A DNA stretch of 64,000 nt from Brasenia schreberi (GCA_036023115.1 JAYKKT010000077.1:186001-250000); one strand, 5' to 3'. Shown: positions 21,748 through 34,757, counted from the first letter of the stretch. The notes: generated by a model from the sequence alone, not told the origin. Translations and numbers: made by a program.

Positions 21748-22980
21748 GGGTCACCAGTATCTTGTGTGCTGATCGGATTGTTTGTTAGGATAGCAACCAT
21801 CCGATCATTCCTTCAAAATGTCACACAGTTGGAGTGCAGCTACCTCTCTCCAACACATCTAGTGTATTATCATGTTGCTTACACGTTCGTATTCAAATCT
21901 CCATCATCATGGAGGGGTGTGCACATTTACAACTTTCTCTCTCTCTATATGTATCAATATCTAGAGAAAGTGGTAAATGCTCAAACCTCATTCTCAAATC
22001 TACTTTATCATCTCAACCATTCAGACATAAAGGGTGGAGATGACAAAACAAAATGAATTTAATGGTATATTGAATGTAAAATATAAAAGTACAACACTAC
22101 TTTTTATTCAAATTCTTACTATTGATCATCCCAACTAAATGGTAGAGATGTTTGAATAGATTTGAGTAAGGATAATGTTTAATCATTTACCACTACCTCT
22201 CAATATCTATATATCTATATCTATATCTATATATGTATGTATAGATAGTGAGAGAGTGATTTATTAACATAAAGAGAAATCCTTTGTATATAGGCCTTAT
22301 AATGGACATAGATCTACATTATAATTGGAGTTTGTCTTTCATTTGGCCTCTTTAGTGCTTTATTTTGAGATGAATCTCTTCTTATTTCTAATTAAAATAT
22401 AACAAATCAGTTCAGTCTGGTTGCACCAATTAAATGATTGAAAGACAAACATAAATAAATATGGTGAAAAGCTAAATGTGCAAGGGCTTGCCTAAAACAC
22501 ACTCAACACACGTCTTTTGAATTAAATTACTATTATTTGATAAATAATAAATAAGTAGTTTACTTTATTTTAAAACACACTCGATACTTATTCAATAGTT
22601 AGTTTAATGCTTAAGCTCTCTTGTTTTTATAACGGAAAAAGTTTCATTAAAGTTACATTTATGACTATGACAATTATTCACGAGGATTACTATAAAAGAA
22701 GTATAATAAAGTTACATTTAGTCTAGTATTATGACTCATGCCATTGTGTTTAAGTAAATACCAACTTAATTAATTAATAAGAACATACTAATCTCAATTA
22801 ATATAAGTACAACTACTTATTATAATTAAATAGTTAATTAATATAACTCATTAACTAATTAATAAATACAACTTAATAATTAATCAATAAGTACAAATTT
22901 ATGGTAAATCCTATCCAACAATAATCACATATCAAATTGCCACACACGTGGTCTAAGTCATCAAAATATAACAAAATTCC
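21748..22980. other. AT-rich intergenic sequence
   Basis: No gene was recognised. It contains a (TATC)/(TA)-type simple repeat near 22204-22245 and stretches of TTAATTAATTAA-like sequence at 22760-22890. Confidence 0.5.
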
Positions 22981-23290
22981 GCTTAAATTCCAAAAAAGTT
23001 ATTACCAGATTATACATGGAAAGAAAAGTGTCACAACATACACTTAATTTAATCATCAAAGAGATGAATCATGTGAAGACACTAAGTTCTAATCCAATAA
23101 TATGTCAGTGTACACTAAGATGGTTTCATGAATTGTCATGTGCTCATAAGATTACCATTCTTTTTAAAAGTGGTTTGCTGATACAACTTTTAGTAATTGA
23201 TCAATTTTTAAAAAGCTTAATATGAAGGTAGAATGATCATGTACAAGTGACTATGAAGATAATGATTAGAGAAAGGTCGGTAAGATAAAA
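22981..23290 (+). pseudogene. MULE transposase relic, SWIM zinc finger region
   Basis: An open frame at 23016-23225 carries the SWIM finger CQCTLRWFHELSCAHKI (CxC...CxH) followed by GLLIQLLVIDQFLKSL. This is the C-terminal region of Mutator-like transposases of the FAR1/MULE type. The catalytic core upstream is absent. Downstream to about 23950 there are further weak resemblances in broken frames, including NVLRDGNYDH near 23670, which may be a decayed OTU-protease domain. A better-preserved relative is at 58020-59620. Confidence 0.65.
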
Positions 23291-24526
23291 ATAGTTATTG
23301 ACTCATCTTAATCAAGAAAAACAAACAAGTTAGTTGGTTGACTTGTTGCATGAATATTTAAATCCTCAACACACTATCTTAGAGGAGCCATCCCTTTGCC
23401 ATCTTAAAAAAAAAGGTTATCTAACAGATTTTCTAAGAATGCGTTATCTTCATAGAAGTATGCATATAGGGGTGATGCTCGAGGGACTATAGTAGCTAAA
23501 TAACATGTCTTAACACATCACGACCATGGGCATGGCTGAGGATGAAGTCTCTCCAAGATAGAGTATTTGACTCATCATGTTGCAAAAAGACTACCAAAAA
23601 AACTAGATCTTGGGTAGGCGCACAAGATGTAGATACCCTAGTTTATGATCTCATGTATTGATAAATGAGTGAATGTTCTTAGAGATGGTAATTATGATCA
23701 TTGAAGAGCTTTTGGGAGAGAGGAACACATTGTGACATGAAACTACTAGATTGTGTTTTAGGAAGGTTGCATGTCATCGACATATATACTCAGTAGTTTT
23801 TATAAAAGACAAAGGTGTCAGCATTGTTATCTATTGTATTATATATTGAGAGGATAATCAATATTCCTATGAACATTAGGTATCAATATTAGGCATGAGT
23901 TGGATAATAGCTATTGTATAAAAACATTACATTAGTGTATCTTCAAGATTGAGCTGACAATATACCTTCCTTTAGTGGAAGATGACAACAAGCCACTATA
24001 GTGAGACGTCTGAAGAATGTGCTTGATGATTCAACACAACATTTTTTCGTGGAAAGGACATCATTTGTTAACTTGTTATCTATTAAAATGTTATATTGAG
24101 TTTAGTATTACTTATTGTGTTGTATTTCTTTTGTAGATATATATTGTGTATGGATTTTTTATGTTACTTATCTTTTCATCTTAGCAATGATACAAACATA
24201 CAAGAGTTAACATTGTGATTTATCACTCTATAGTCACATTGTAATGTACCTACAATTGAGAAGACTGAACTATGATAATATATATAATGTCAATGAAGAT
24301 TAACTAGTTTATTATGTAGAAAGACTTGTAAATTAAGTTGAAGATTCTTCTTTTGCCTCAGTTATAAAATAATTTTGTTCATTTGCCTTGGTAATTTCTT
24401 ATGATTGGCACATGTATTTATTGCTTCTTTCATTTCACATGTAAGTCTTATGCGATCCTATTAGGGCTAGAAGTATACCTAACATACCTTCCTTCCAAGG
24501 AGTGTCATCATGTTATTCTTTAGCTG
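23291..24526. other. Possible continuation of the MULE relic, otherwise nothing firm
   Basis: Frames are heavily broken. Weak OTU-like similarity near 23660-23950 is my only hint of content. Confidence 0.3.
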
Positions 24527-25090
24527 ATATCAATGACTATAGCTAAAATTTTATGGCATATAACACAACATATATATCTTAAATGAGTATAATGGGGAAC
24601 CTATATCTTGGACAAGCACTTTTGTGTTCATAGAGTATGATTTCTTGGATAAGAGGTTTGTTGTTCTTTTTGTCGGCTAAATTCAGATTTTATTTTTTGT
24701 AACATCTGCTTTGTTTACATTGTATCTCTCCTAATGAAGTATTATGACCATTGAAAATGAAGAAATTTAGATTTGTGCTCATTGTGTCCATTGAAAATAA
24801 AGAGACGCAACTCGACCACGTCTCCTCCAATGAGGAGTCGTAGTCATGCCACATCTCTTTCACTAGGGAGTCACGACCATGCCAAGTCTCTTCCAATAGT
24901 GAGTTGTAGTCACACCACATCTCTTTCCCAATGTGGGGTGTCTCATTTATAAAATTACTTATTATTTCAATTGTAGTTTGTTCTATAGCTTTGTATCAAT
25001 GACTATAGCTAAAATTTCATGATATAACATAACATATATATATTAATTACACAAGTAGAATGATAAACTTCCATATGAGACAAGCACATG
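24527..25090. repeat. Pair of direct repeats, about 90 bp each
   Basis: Copies at about 24527-24620 and 24993-25090 share TATCAATGACTATAGCTAAA, then ATATAACA blocks and GACAAGCAC. They bracket the 33-bp minisatellite at 24790-24925. Confidence 0.75.
24790..24925. repeat. 33-bp minisatellite
   Basis: About three to four units with a core like GTCATGCCACATCTCTTTC. On the minus strand they translate to near-identical 11-residue repeats (HDYDSSLEETW). A related array is at 60120-60310. Confidence 0.75.
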
Positions 25091-25849
25091 TAAGTGCAAA
25101 TTTGTGCTCGATCCTAACTTATAGGAGGAGAGGGTTGCCATGTTCTTTTTGTGACTTATACTTTTGTGTCACACCACACACACTATATTAGAGAGGGAGA
25201 AAGAGAAGCACAAAGATTAATTATATAAAAAATAAACTAAATTAGTCACTTAGTTGCAAATACATATATGTCTATATAAAAAGGAAAACCTAAATATACA
25301 AAAGTCTAATCTTTAGCGTCATTGGATATGTAGTCAATCATCACTCTAGATACTCTCGTACAATCATTAAGGAGGTCCATGACATCACATCTTAATATAA
25401 ACAAACATGAGTATTGTTTTAGTATTCGGATCATAGGTCTCATTGTCTATTGGACATCCACAATATACTATCATAACAAACATGAAATAAAGTTTGAACT
25501 TCTACAACCTATATATATTATGAAAGAGAGAAAAAATACTACTAACCTAATCTTATGTCCTTGATGTTGAAGGATGACTATCCAACATAAGGTGGTGAAG
25601 GTGCTTAGTAAAAATCAATGCACAAACCCATGTATAAATCATCCAACTCATGTCGGTACGATGCTTAAATGCTTATATGCTATAGACGACGGACTATCAA
25701 AGAGCATCTTGTAGATGATACTCTTCTGAATACGTAGCTAAAGTACCTCAATTTTCACATCTTCAGACTTTAATTGTAGCTTCACTTTATTATAATCTAT
25801 GTCTATGATTTCTGCTATAATATCTATCTTATCCATTGCTCACGTGAAG

Positions 25850-26400
25850 GTTAAAAGTTAGCGTCATGTTACCATCGCTCAATTAAAGTAGTCAGCAACA
25901 ATTGATCAATGGTATGGAACAACAAACCTTATGGGTAATAATAGTCATCTCACCTATAACATATGAAAATTGTTAGTATCAGGTTTCCATTGCTCAATAA
26001 AGGTAGTCAACAACGACTAGTCTAGTGTTTGAAATAACCCTATTCGTTGTACAATATTTTACCAACATCTTGTCATTAGCACATCACCCCTTCGAAAAGG
26101 CCACTCGACCCATGATTGTATGTGTGTGGCATGTGAATAATTTCTTGTCAACTATTTGTCACTTACGCATCTCCTCTAGGAAAAGGTATAGAATCTCATG
26201 AACATCGTTGAGAGTAATAGTTATCTCACTTCATGACATATAAAATTGTTAGTGTCAGTATGTCATTTCTCAATAAAGGCTGGTTTAATATTTGAAACAA
26301 CAAACTTTCATGCTTAGATAACCCCAATCATTGTACAATGTCTTACCAACTGCTTGATAATGACACATCTTTTTTAGGAAAAAATCACTCGACCACAAAA
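25850..26400 (-). pseudogene. Plant mobile domain (PMD) relic with internal duplications
   Basis: On the minus strand, broken frames give IEQWKPDTNNFHM (about 25958-26000) and TITLNDVHEILYLFLEE (about 26175-26221). These match the N-terminal blocks of the aminotransferase-like plant mobile domain (ERWRPETHTFH ... TITLDDV). The IERW/FIE...DTN block recurs three times, near 25860, 25980 and 26250, so the sequence was duplicated within itself. PMD is carried by several plant transposons, and a MULE relic lies 2.5 kb away, but the two cannot be joined here. Confidence 0.52.
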
Positions 26401-28311
26401 CTGTTAGTATCACATCTATAACATATATAATATATGCATACAGTTATGCAACTTTATATATAATTATATAATATATATTTTTTGTATATTGTATGTAAGT
26501 ATATATAACTATATAACTATATAGACAAGTAGTATTAAATGCATAATATCTTTAAGTGTATAAAATACTTAAACATTTTAATAGTTTGATTTTTGATATT
26601 AATGATAGAGATTTGAATTAAAAGTACCGTTTGTACTTTCGTATTTTGCATTTGATGCAAAGTAATTCAAATATGTACCATAAATCTTACAGTTCAACAT
26701 TTGAGATGTTTGAGCGTTTTTGTACACCTAAACACGTCTCTTTCTGTCTCTGTATAAGAAACTCGACATATGTGCTCCGCATTTGAAATATGAGATGCGA
26801 TCTACATGTATGCAGCGTGGACACACCATGCAAAGCAGAGGCACGTGGCATACGTAAGTCGACTATTGCAAACTAACTGCGTGTTCAATGTGTCAGTGAA
26901 GAAAAAGAGCCGAGGCATGGCTGCATCTATCCCAGGGAGGAGTTGCGACATCTTTCCCCATGCCATTGGGTTTGCAGTCGCCCGAAGAAGATTACCAAAA
27001 TCAATTTCGATCAAATAAAGGATGATCAAATCAATCACCCGAAGTCAAATGCAAGCATAAGCATAAGTGTGCATCGATCCTTCGGTGGGAGCATGACCCT
27101 TTGATAGTGAACAAAGGTGCGAGAAAGGAGGAGAAAAATGGAGAGAAAGAGACGTTTAGGGCGTATAAAAGTAATTAAAAAAAAACAAAATGCACGGATC
27201 GGGGGTGGGCTGAGTTTAGTAAAAATGAATGTATCTTTAGTAACGCCCAATAATGATATGGATGGTGAATTTGATCTATTAATTAGGTAAATCCAATGTT
27301 ATATTTAATATCCTCTCTAATACAACATTTGGATCAGGTTTACTTGTGTAGATCCACAACTAAAATGAACGTATATGCTGTCATGACGCACAAAGTGATT
27401 GATGGATGGTACCCTAGGTCACTAAAGTATTAAAAAAGTACAATTCATTAACTGAAAACCGATGAAACTAAAAGGAACTTTTCCTGTTACTTATTTTTAG
27501 GTTTAAAGTTTAAGAAACAGTAGCGAAGACTTGGGTGTTTTTAACCAAGTTGAAAACTTACATGTAGCGTCTTTATCATGGAAAAAACCTTAGGCACATT
27601 TTCAAATTTCTTTTCTATGTAAATTGAATGGTTTAAATTGTTTTCGAATGTGAAATCCTCTGTTCAAGCAGACTTATTTCTTTAAGAAACCTTAAAAAAA
27701 AAGCATTTAAAACTGTTTCCGACCCCCTTATTGACAGCACAAATTTGTTTGCCACAAAGATGATCCCAACACAAAAACCAAAACCAAGCCTTTTTCCACA
27801 GCAATCTAATTGATTCTTCACGGTGATTGCCATATTTGCATTTAAGTCAAAAAGCAAGATCGCGGTTTATAGTTCTTCTCCAACAAAAGAGAAGTTTTAT
27901 TCTGCACCTTCTTTTGAAGTGTTCATAATATAAATTTATTTTTTATTGGTGCAACATCAACTTATTTATATTTAATAGTTTCAGATCCCATCTTTTATTT
28001 ATATTGCCGAATATCTACGTCACCATCTTCATTGTACTAGTAACACATTTTCTTCTACTCATCAACTATCCAACACTCCTTACTAGAGAGTATTCTCAAT
28101 CGTATCATAATTTTAGTTTCAACTTCTTGTCATAAAAATTACCTGATGTACATCTTTCTTTTAGCCAGTTTACGTTAATTCCATATCTGATACCTTCGTC
28201 TGGTTCTCTGTGTTGTTGAAACACTGAACTTGAGAATATTGGGAAAAAAAATTATCCTTACACTTGAGGCACTACTTCTCCCAAAGTTACGGTTCCATCT
28301 AATAATTAAGT
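26401..28311. other. Intergenic, nothing recognised
   Basis: AT-rich with ATATAT stretches near 26420-26530. Open frames around 26806-27250 match nothing I know. Confidence 0.45.
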
Positions 28312-28484
28312 CATCCAAATATTAGGTTTTTTCTTCTCTTCTCATCCCATCCAATAATGCAATGTGTCCCCAAGAGAGAGTTGTTATATAATGGATATTG
28401 CTAGATGGGATGTCATCCCCAAGAGCAATGTCATCCAAATATTAGTTGTTTTCTTCTCTTCTCATCCCATCCAACAATGCAATG
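28312..28484. repeat. Direct repeat pair, 53 bp, offset 120 bp
   Basis: 28312-28364 and 28432-28484 are nearly identical (CATCCAAATATTAG ... CATCCAAYAATGCAATG). The sequence between shares CCCCAAGAG with its flanks, so this is a diverged 120-bp tandem duplication. Confidence 0.85.
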
Positions 28485-28823
28485 TTATGCAATGATCCCC
28501 GCCCTCCTGTTGGTATATTTTGTGTTATATATTAAATATGCTTTGTTAATTTATTTAAACCCAAGAGAGATGAGTTCATGGGTATTGCTCTAATACATGG
28601 ATTCTAACACAAAATATTTTTTATTATGTGTCCCCAAGATGGTATTCTTATATTTCAATTTTCTTTCTAATAACTCCTCTATTATAATTATAATTTTGTG
28701 AGGCAAGCTGTTCTTTACATGCAGCATAAAGAGTGGGATGGCAGCATTTTCCCTTACATGGAGCAGAGTGGGAGTGCTTAGTGTCAACTATTGGTGTCTT
28801 ACATGTTGTGGGAATGGTAGGGC

Positions 28824-29052
28824 TGATGTGTTGTGGCCATTCTCGGCTTATCCAGCACAGGTAATGGCTGGACTAGTCATCCAAACCGTTACCTTTATCC
28901 TAGATAAGAAAGGATCATAACAGCCAGAGGACGTTACCGGACTTTACGGTAACACTCTAGATAACGCTCCAGATGAGAGAAGCAACAAGAAGAAAATCTG
29001 AGAAGAGGGGGGAGCACGCTGCTCTATATAAACAAAGTAGCGAATATGAAAT
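28824..29052 (+). repeat. LTR fragment of the Copia B family
   Basis: It begins TGATGTGTTGTGGCC like the B LTR and follows it through AGGTAATGGCTGG, GGATCATAACAGCCAGAGGA, GGGGGGAGCACGCTGCTC and the TATATAAA box. Similarity ends near 29052, before the R/U5 part. It lies in the opposite orientation to 21330-21747. Confidence 0.88.
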
Positions 29053-31109
29053 TGTGAGCTCCCAAGTAGGATGCTTACTGTAAGCTACGGTTGAGTAAAG
29101 AGTGAGCCAATAATGGATATTTTTTTGATGCTCCGAGATGGTGAAATGAGGGTTGTTGTGTGTTGGGCCCCCTTAAACCCAACATGAGTGTAGCATCTAC
29201 ATCACTAATTCAAGTATTATATACACCATTAATTCGATCCTTTATAAGAACTACTCATTTGTTCTTGATGGTTGTATTCCTTTTTCATTCTTTCATCATA
29301 TTGTTTTGTACAAAGATATATTTGAGCTTATTCTACACCAAAAGTTTATTCTTAAAAGCTCATATTCTTCCGTTTTCGTTTTTGAAAGGCAAAAAGGGTT
29401 GGACAGAGCCTTATCATATATTTGTAATAGAAAACTAAGTATATATCTGGTACCGGTTGATATGAAATACAACATCTCTCCATTCCCAACTTAACTAATT
29501 TGGCCGAATGTGTGGCTACGAAATATCAAAACAAAACAACAATATAACAATATAACATATATGACCTTTTCTAGGTAGTGCTTAAAAAATAATATTTATT
29601 AATAAAATAATAAGCTTGTTCACCTTTATTTACATCCTTTTTCCATCAATCAACTCTGTGTCCGTGCCCGCCGTGCGCGGTAGGTGTCATACTCGATTCC
29701 ATTGCAGCTGCTTCCAAATGAGCAGACCAGCTCTTGATGTCTCAAATCACAGTTTTTGATTTTTTTTGCACTACACACGGATACGATAGAAGGGACTCGA
29801 GATACGTTTCCTTTGAATTTCTAAAACCTAATAAGCAGGGGAATGTGACACCAGCTCCAGTTGAACCCGTTTGAAGTTAGTCTTGGTTGCATTGGTATGA
29901 GCTAATGTTGTACAATAGTTGATTGAGTAAGCTCCACCAGAAGGTGTTTGTTTCATCGACACGGGCTCTGGTAGGCTAAGATCCTTGCTTTTAACTAGCC
30001 TGAAAGCCAGGCTCTTGCTGGTAAGGGTTATGTACGGTGGCATCGCGATCTTGTTGATGCAGGAGTATGCCCCCTTCACCTGGTTTTACCATTGCAGAAG
30101 GAGACTATTTGTTTGACAAATGTACCAACAGGAGGGTGGGGGGCGAGCTTCCTACGCATATATTATAGCCCATGGATTCAACTGTGTGCTATATCTTTTT
30201 GGAAGGGCAGGTAGCTAGTGGTTATACACTGGGCCTTGTCTTAAAGCCTACGGATTCAACAGTTGAGTATAATGCCCTTTTTGAAACCTTTCCCTTATTT
30301 TGGTGTGGTGAACTTCCCGCCTTACTTCAATGTAGATCAGCCACTGGGAGTAGCAATGGAGATTGGAATGATCTCTGTCCCATTACGAGTTCAATTGAGG
30401 ATGATGCACTGAGGTGTTTATGTAACAGGTAAAACCTCAGGTTTCCAATTTAAAATAGAAAGATAATTCGGTCGTGCTCGTTCGAAGCCATTGGCCATTA
30501 TGGATCTTGACCGCATTTCATGTATTTAGATTCTGATTTTGGATATTGGATCTATCTACATTGTTGGCTAGTTTCTGTAATAAGACAACCCCAACCTGAA
30601 GGATTTTTTTATTCTGATCCATATTCAAAATGTGGGTGGAAATATCCTGCGTCAGACCCATATCCAAACCCAACTTTATTCAATCACTACCAGACGAGCA
30701 TTTAATCAGGCCTTTTATACAGAAACAAAGTCTGGATCCTATAAGCCAAGTGCCAAAACTTTAATTAGCATCTGGTTCGAATCTGAGATTTGGAATGTTA
30801 TGAGCCATGCCTGGCTCCATAATTGTATCATAAGAACCTTAATAGATAGCCTGTAGATAGGCAAGGTGGGTTTAGGTAAACCGCTAGCAGAGACCAGCAG
30901 ACGCCATAGTTTTCTCAGCAATTGAACTCTTGAAGTCATGTTAGAGAGCTGAACCCTCTACAGTAATAGCGTGACCCTTAAGGGAATGGATCTCTTTTCA
31001 TGTTTCCTTTCAGGTTTGAGCCACACCAAACCCATTGTTTGACAGGCCTAAATAGAGAAGATTCCTAAAGGGTTTGGCAATTGTTATTGTCGAGAACAAC
31101 TTAACTGTC
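29053..31109. other. Intergenic, no gene identified
   Basis: Open frames near 29160-29438, 29828-30079 (minus) and 30172-30432 resemble no known family. No convincing splice-bounded exon was found. Confidence 0.4.
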
Positions 31110-31447
31110 ATGTCGATGCAATGTGGAGCGTGTTAGAGAACAATGACCTCTCTCATGTACAACTTAATGTCGATGCAATGTGGAGTGTGTTAGAGAATAT
31201 TGACCTCTCTCATGTACAGCTTAATGTCTATGCAATGTGGAGTGTGTTAGAGAACATTGACCTCTCTCATGTACACCTTAATGTCGATGCAATGTGGAGT
31301 GTGTTAGACAACATTGACCTCTCCCATGTACAACTTAATGTCGATGCAATGTGGAGTGTGTTAGACAACATTGACCTCTCCCATGTACAACTTAATGTCG
31401 ATGCAATGTGGAGTGTGTTAGAGAACATTGACCTCTCTCGGGTAGGC
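31110..31447 (+). repeat. 57-bp minisatellite, six units, open in one frame
   Basis: The units encode MWSVLENIDLSHVQLNVDA with few changes, and the plus-strand frame stays open for 110 codons (31121-31453). 57 is a multiple of three, so an open unit stays open when copied. The low divergence between units indicates recent expansion. No promoter or homologous protein is evident, so I treat it as a repeat and not a gene. Confidence 0.93.
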
Positions 31448-32809
31448 ACTTGAAAGTCTGTATGTGCATGGGTATATGCCTGCTTGAGATACTATAGATT
31501 TGATCGAACTATTGTAGAGAGAAAGATCCATCTTATTAAAAAAATAAAAGATAAAAGAAGAAAACCTAGAAAGTACAACTAGAACTAAGATTGAAAAAGT
31601 AAAATGCTAATATTGATGGTTTGATACTCCTCAGGTTTCCCTTTTATAGAGTGACAGACCATTTTAAAAGAGCTAATTTACTTTTGTATGGTTTCTGCTT
31701 TGAAGCCATTTCTTTGCTTTAACTCTTTTGTCACTTGTTTTAGGTCGTCTTAATGGGTTGATGATGGTCATATATGCGTTTTCTACTCATTCCTATGTTT
31801 CTTTGGTTCCTTTTTACTAGTTCTAGTACCGTTACGATTTTGTGTTGAGAGATATATAAACGCAATAGAATGCACCCATTCTTCGTCAATCAAATGCGAT
31901 TATTGCTGATACTACGGGGATTATACATGGCTAGTTCGAATATGGGCAGGCGGTTTGAACTGGGCCCCAAACCGACCAGACCAGAATTGGAAACCAGGAC
32001 TCCTTGTCTTTTCCTCTTTCATGCTGTCTTTCCCTGTTTCATGAAATGAGGTGCTGAGGGCATGCTATAGCGAGCGATTCCTCTAATGTATTTTTAGGAT
32101 TCTTAAGGAACTTTGTTATTTTGTATTTTACTTTGAGACGATGTTGTAAAATAGGATCGAGATGTTGCCTCATTATAAACAAATTCTGAATACCTCGTTG
32201 TAAATGCTTGAAAATGAATGCAAGACTTTTCTTCGTGATTTTAGGAAAGCCTTATTGTGGGTGCATTATAAACTTTGTTTTAAAGGATAACATTTGGGGT
32301 GTTCCTACTAACATATATATACTTTTTTGCTTTTAAACTCAAACATCTATTTTAATATGGTTGAGATTTTTCATTACTTAAATCTGTTGTTGATGATTTA
32401 TATATACTTATGTCACATATATACTTTTTGCAGTTCAATTTTTGGTTATGATTATATTCCACAGCTTAAATTACCAATTATCTTTTATAAACCACACCAC
32501 TTCACATCTACTAAATCTACTTAAAGATTTCCACCAATAGATTTGAATTTAAAAATATATATATATATATATATATAATTGTACTTTTGGTACTTATACT
32601 ATGTGTTAAATGCTTTTTAAATTGTTAATCGAAGGGAGATCTTTAAGTGATTTCAAGCATGTTGCATGTTTCAAACGTCTGTTGGACGTAAAAGCAGAAA
32701 ATACGGATCTGGATTCGATAATAGAATTCGGATATGGATATGGTTTTATCTTTTCTTATTTACTTTATGGAACTTCAAAGAGTTGGGGGAAAGGAATTAT
32801 ATACAAACG
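31448..32809. other. Intergenic with a TA microsatellite
   Basis: It contains a (TA)n run at about 32548-32576. Near 31925-32000 there are GGTTTGAACTGGGCC-type motifs that resemble the GGTTCC-rich hAT MITE sequences elsewhere in the window, but no ends were found. Confidence 0.45.
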
Positions 32810-33180
32810 GCCAAGGGGGGCGTTCTAGTCCGAAAAAAGAGAGTCCCTCGCTTTGCTCCTCTTCCAACCGTCGATTGCGCGTGCGAGATGTCAAGAGCCG
32901 TCCGATGGAGCCCAGCGTTCTCCAAGGTGGGCACCGCAAGCAGCTGGCCGGCATCACGCGCGCCTTTGACGGCGGTGTCGCTCTATGGACACGTGTTGGA
33001 CCTGTTCATGCGGCGAGTGGAACTCCAAGAGTCAGCAACGTGCGTTGTGTTTAAGACACTTTCTCGGATGTGGGTCCGTCCCGAACAACCCAACAGACCT
33101 ACGACTATCCGATTCAGGTCGGTCCTAGTAAAATCGCATCAATCTTCTCCGTGATCGAATCATGATCCCCGCTAGACACG
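32810..33180. other. GC- and CpG-rich island
   Basis: A sharply GC-rich patch in AT-rich surroundings, with many CG dinucleotides and an ACACGTGT G-box-like site near 32988-32995. Overlapping frames are open on both strands, as expected from composition, and I do not recognise a protein. It could be a remnant of a promoter or first exon. Confidence 0.4.
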
Positions 33181-34383
33181 GCCGGTCCGGCTACGCCAGA
33201 ACCTGGAACCAGTCATATAAAATATAATATTATAGTATTAAACATATTACATTATATAATATATATATATAGCATATAACATATTAGTTTTCCAATTTTT
33301 ATTGTTTTCAAAATATTGTGATTATTATATTACATATTATATAATATACAATATATTAACTATAGTTATATTATTTATATATAAGAGAGAGAAACTTAAA
33401 TGACCACCTACCATGGCCACAAAATTCAGGTCCGCTTGATAGGGAGTTAAACCAGAATCGTCGCCATCAGTTTTTTTTTATTTAATTTTTTCTAAGATGT
33501 TGGTGCAAGCCGGGCTGTAGTGGCGGAACCACTGATTCTGGACCGTGGATATCGCAGTTCCAGAACGGTTTCAAACCACCAGGTTCCTCCCCGGTTTCAT
33601 TTACCAGTATATAACATCATAGAACCGTAATCGAACCAACTACAGTCACGAGCAGAATGCAAGAAAAGGAAAAGCAACTGAGCAAAGCAAACAATCAGCG
33701 AATCGATCAACTCTGCTATCAGCCTCCAGAAAGCTCTCTCTACAAGCAGCCCCTAAGTAGCAGCAATTGGGTACACATAACATGCAACCGGGCACAGATC
33801 ACATGCAACCACTCCTGCAAAACAACAGCTCTCTGCAAACATAAAACCTACAAGCAAGCAAGCAAGTTTGATCTCTGCAAATATAAACACCTGCAAGCAA
33901 GCAAACAACCAGTTCCTCCCTGCAAACAAAGACCAGAAAGACAGCAAGAAAGCTAAGCCTACACTCAGTTCCCGCGACTAAGAGGAAGACTTTAAAGAAG
34001 AAAAGCATGCATATCCCTTTTACTGCACTCTTATCTCCCATACAAATGGAGGAAGATTACACGCAACAAAACACTCATTAAAAACAACAACAGCAATGAA
34101 AACTATAAATAGAGGACTCATCCTTTAGATGATTGAAAAAACCTTGGGAGAGCCCCCTGAAAAAAATAGAGGAACAACTGATTCAAAGCCATCGATCGAG
34201 AGAAAAACCCCTTTGAGCCTCGATCTCTCAATTTCTCAGTTTGTTGTAAAGAGACTGATTCTGTAGAATCAGTCTTCGTTGTGAAAGGCAAAAGAGTTCA
34301 GTTCATTGTTCTGTGCGTGTGTGTGTGCGTCGGGGGGCAAGAATCGGGTGGAACTAAGCATCGGCCGTCTCTCTACCTCTCTT
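33181..34383. other. Intergenic with a promoter-like TATA segment
   Basis: 33.2-33.6 kb is AT-rich, with GGTTCC/GGAACC motifs at both sides (about 33200 and 33555-33600) suggesting a decayed hAT MITE. At 34104-34111 there is TATAAATA followed by a CT-rich, leader-like stretch. This could be an unpaired LTR or a promoter. No coding frame follows that I recognise. Confidence 0.35.
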
Positions 34384-34530
34384 TCACAGCCACTCTATGC
34401 TTCTCGCAGAGAGGGTTTCTCCTCTGTCTCTCTCTTTCACACACCCAGCCACTCTCGGCTTCACGCAGAGAGAGCTTCTTCTCTCTCTCACACAACCACT
34501 ATGCTTCACGCCGCGAGGGTTTCTTCTCCC
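34384..34530. repeat. Imperfect tandem repeat, about 50 bp, three units
   Basis: The repeated block is roughly CAGCCACTCT, GCTTCACGCAGAGAG, then TTTCTTCTC plus a CT run. A longer CT microsatellite follows at about 34540-34568. Confidence 0.75.
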
Positions 34531-34535
34531 TTTGC

Positions 34536-34568
<33 letters not shown>

Positions 34569-34757
34569 CGTTTGAGCGTCTGTTTATCCAGAAGACCATC
34601 AGGCGCCTCACTGGCTACCACCGCCGTTGTTAAACACCGCCCTGCTTCACCACCATCGTCCACCACTCGCACCCTCAGTTGCTTCCCTCCATCGGTGACC
34701 CAGATCCACCAAACAAGAAAGGAGGAACGAGCCGTACAACACTGCCAAGCCCAGCAT

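Noticed and set aside
23660..23950. OTU protease domain after the MULE SWIM finger
   Set aside because: Only a short NVLRDGNYDH-type match and a few scattered residues. It is not strong enough for its own feature.
31110..31447. Regular repeats that could suggest a CRISPR array
   Set aside because: The 57-bp units are contiguous with no unique spacers, and the context is a plant nuclear genome. It is a minisatellite.
32666..33154. 162-codon open frame
   Set aside because: Open frames exist in several frames and on both strands because of GC-rich composition. No domain, no start context and no homologue is recognised.
34104..34300. TATA box and leader of a possible gene or pararetrovirus-like promoter
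   Set aside because: No downstream coding frame or viral domain was found. It may be an orphan LTR.
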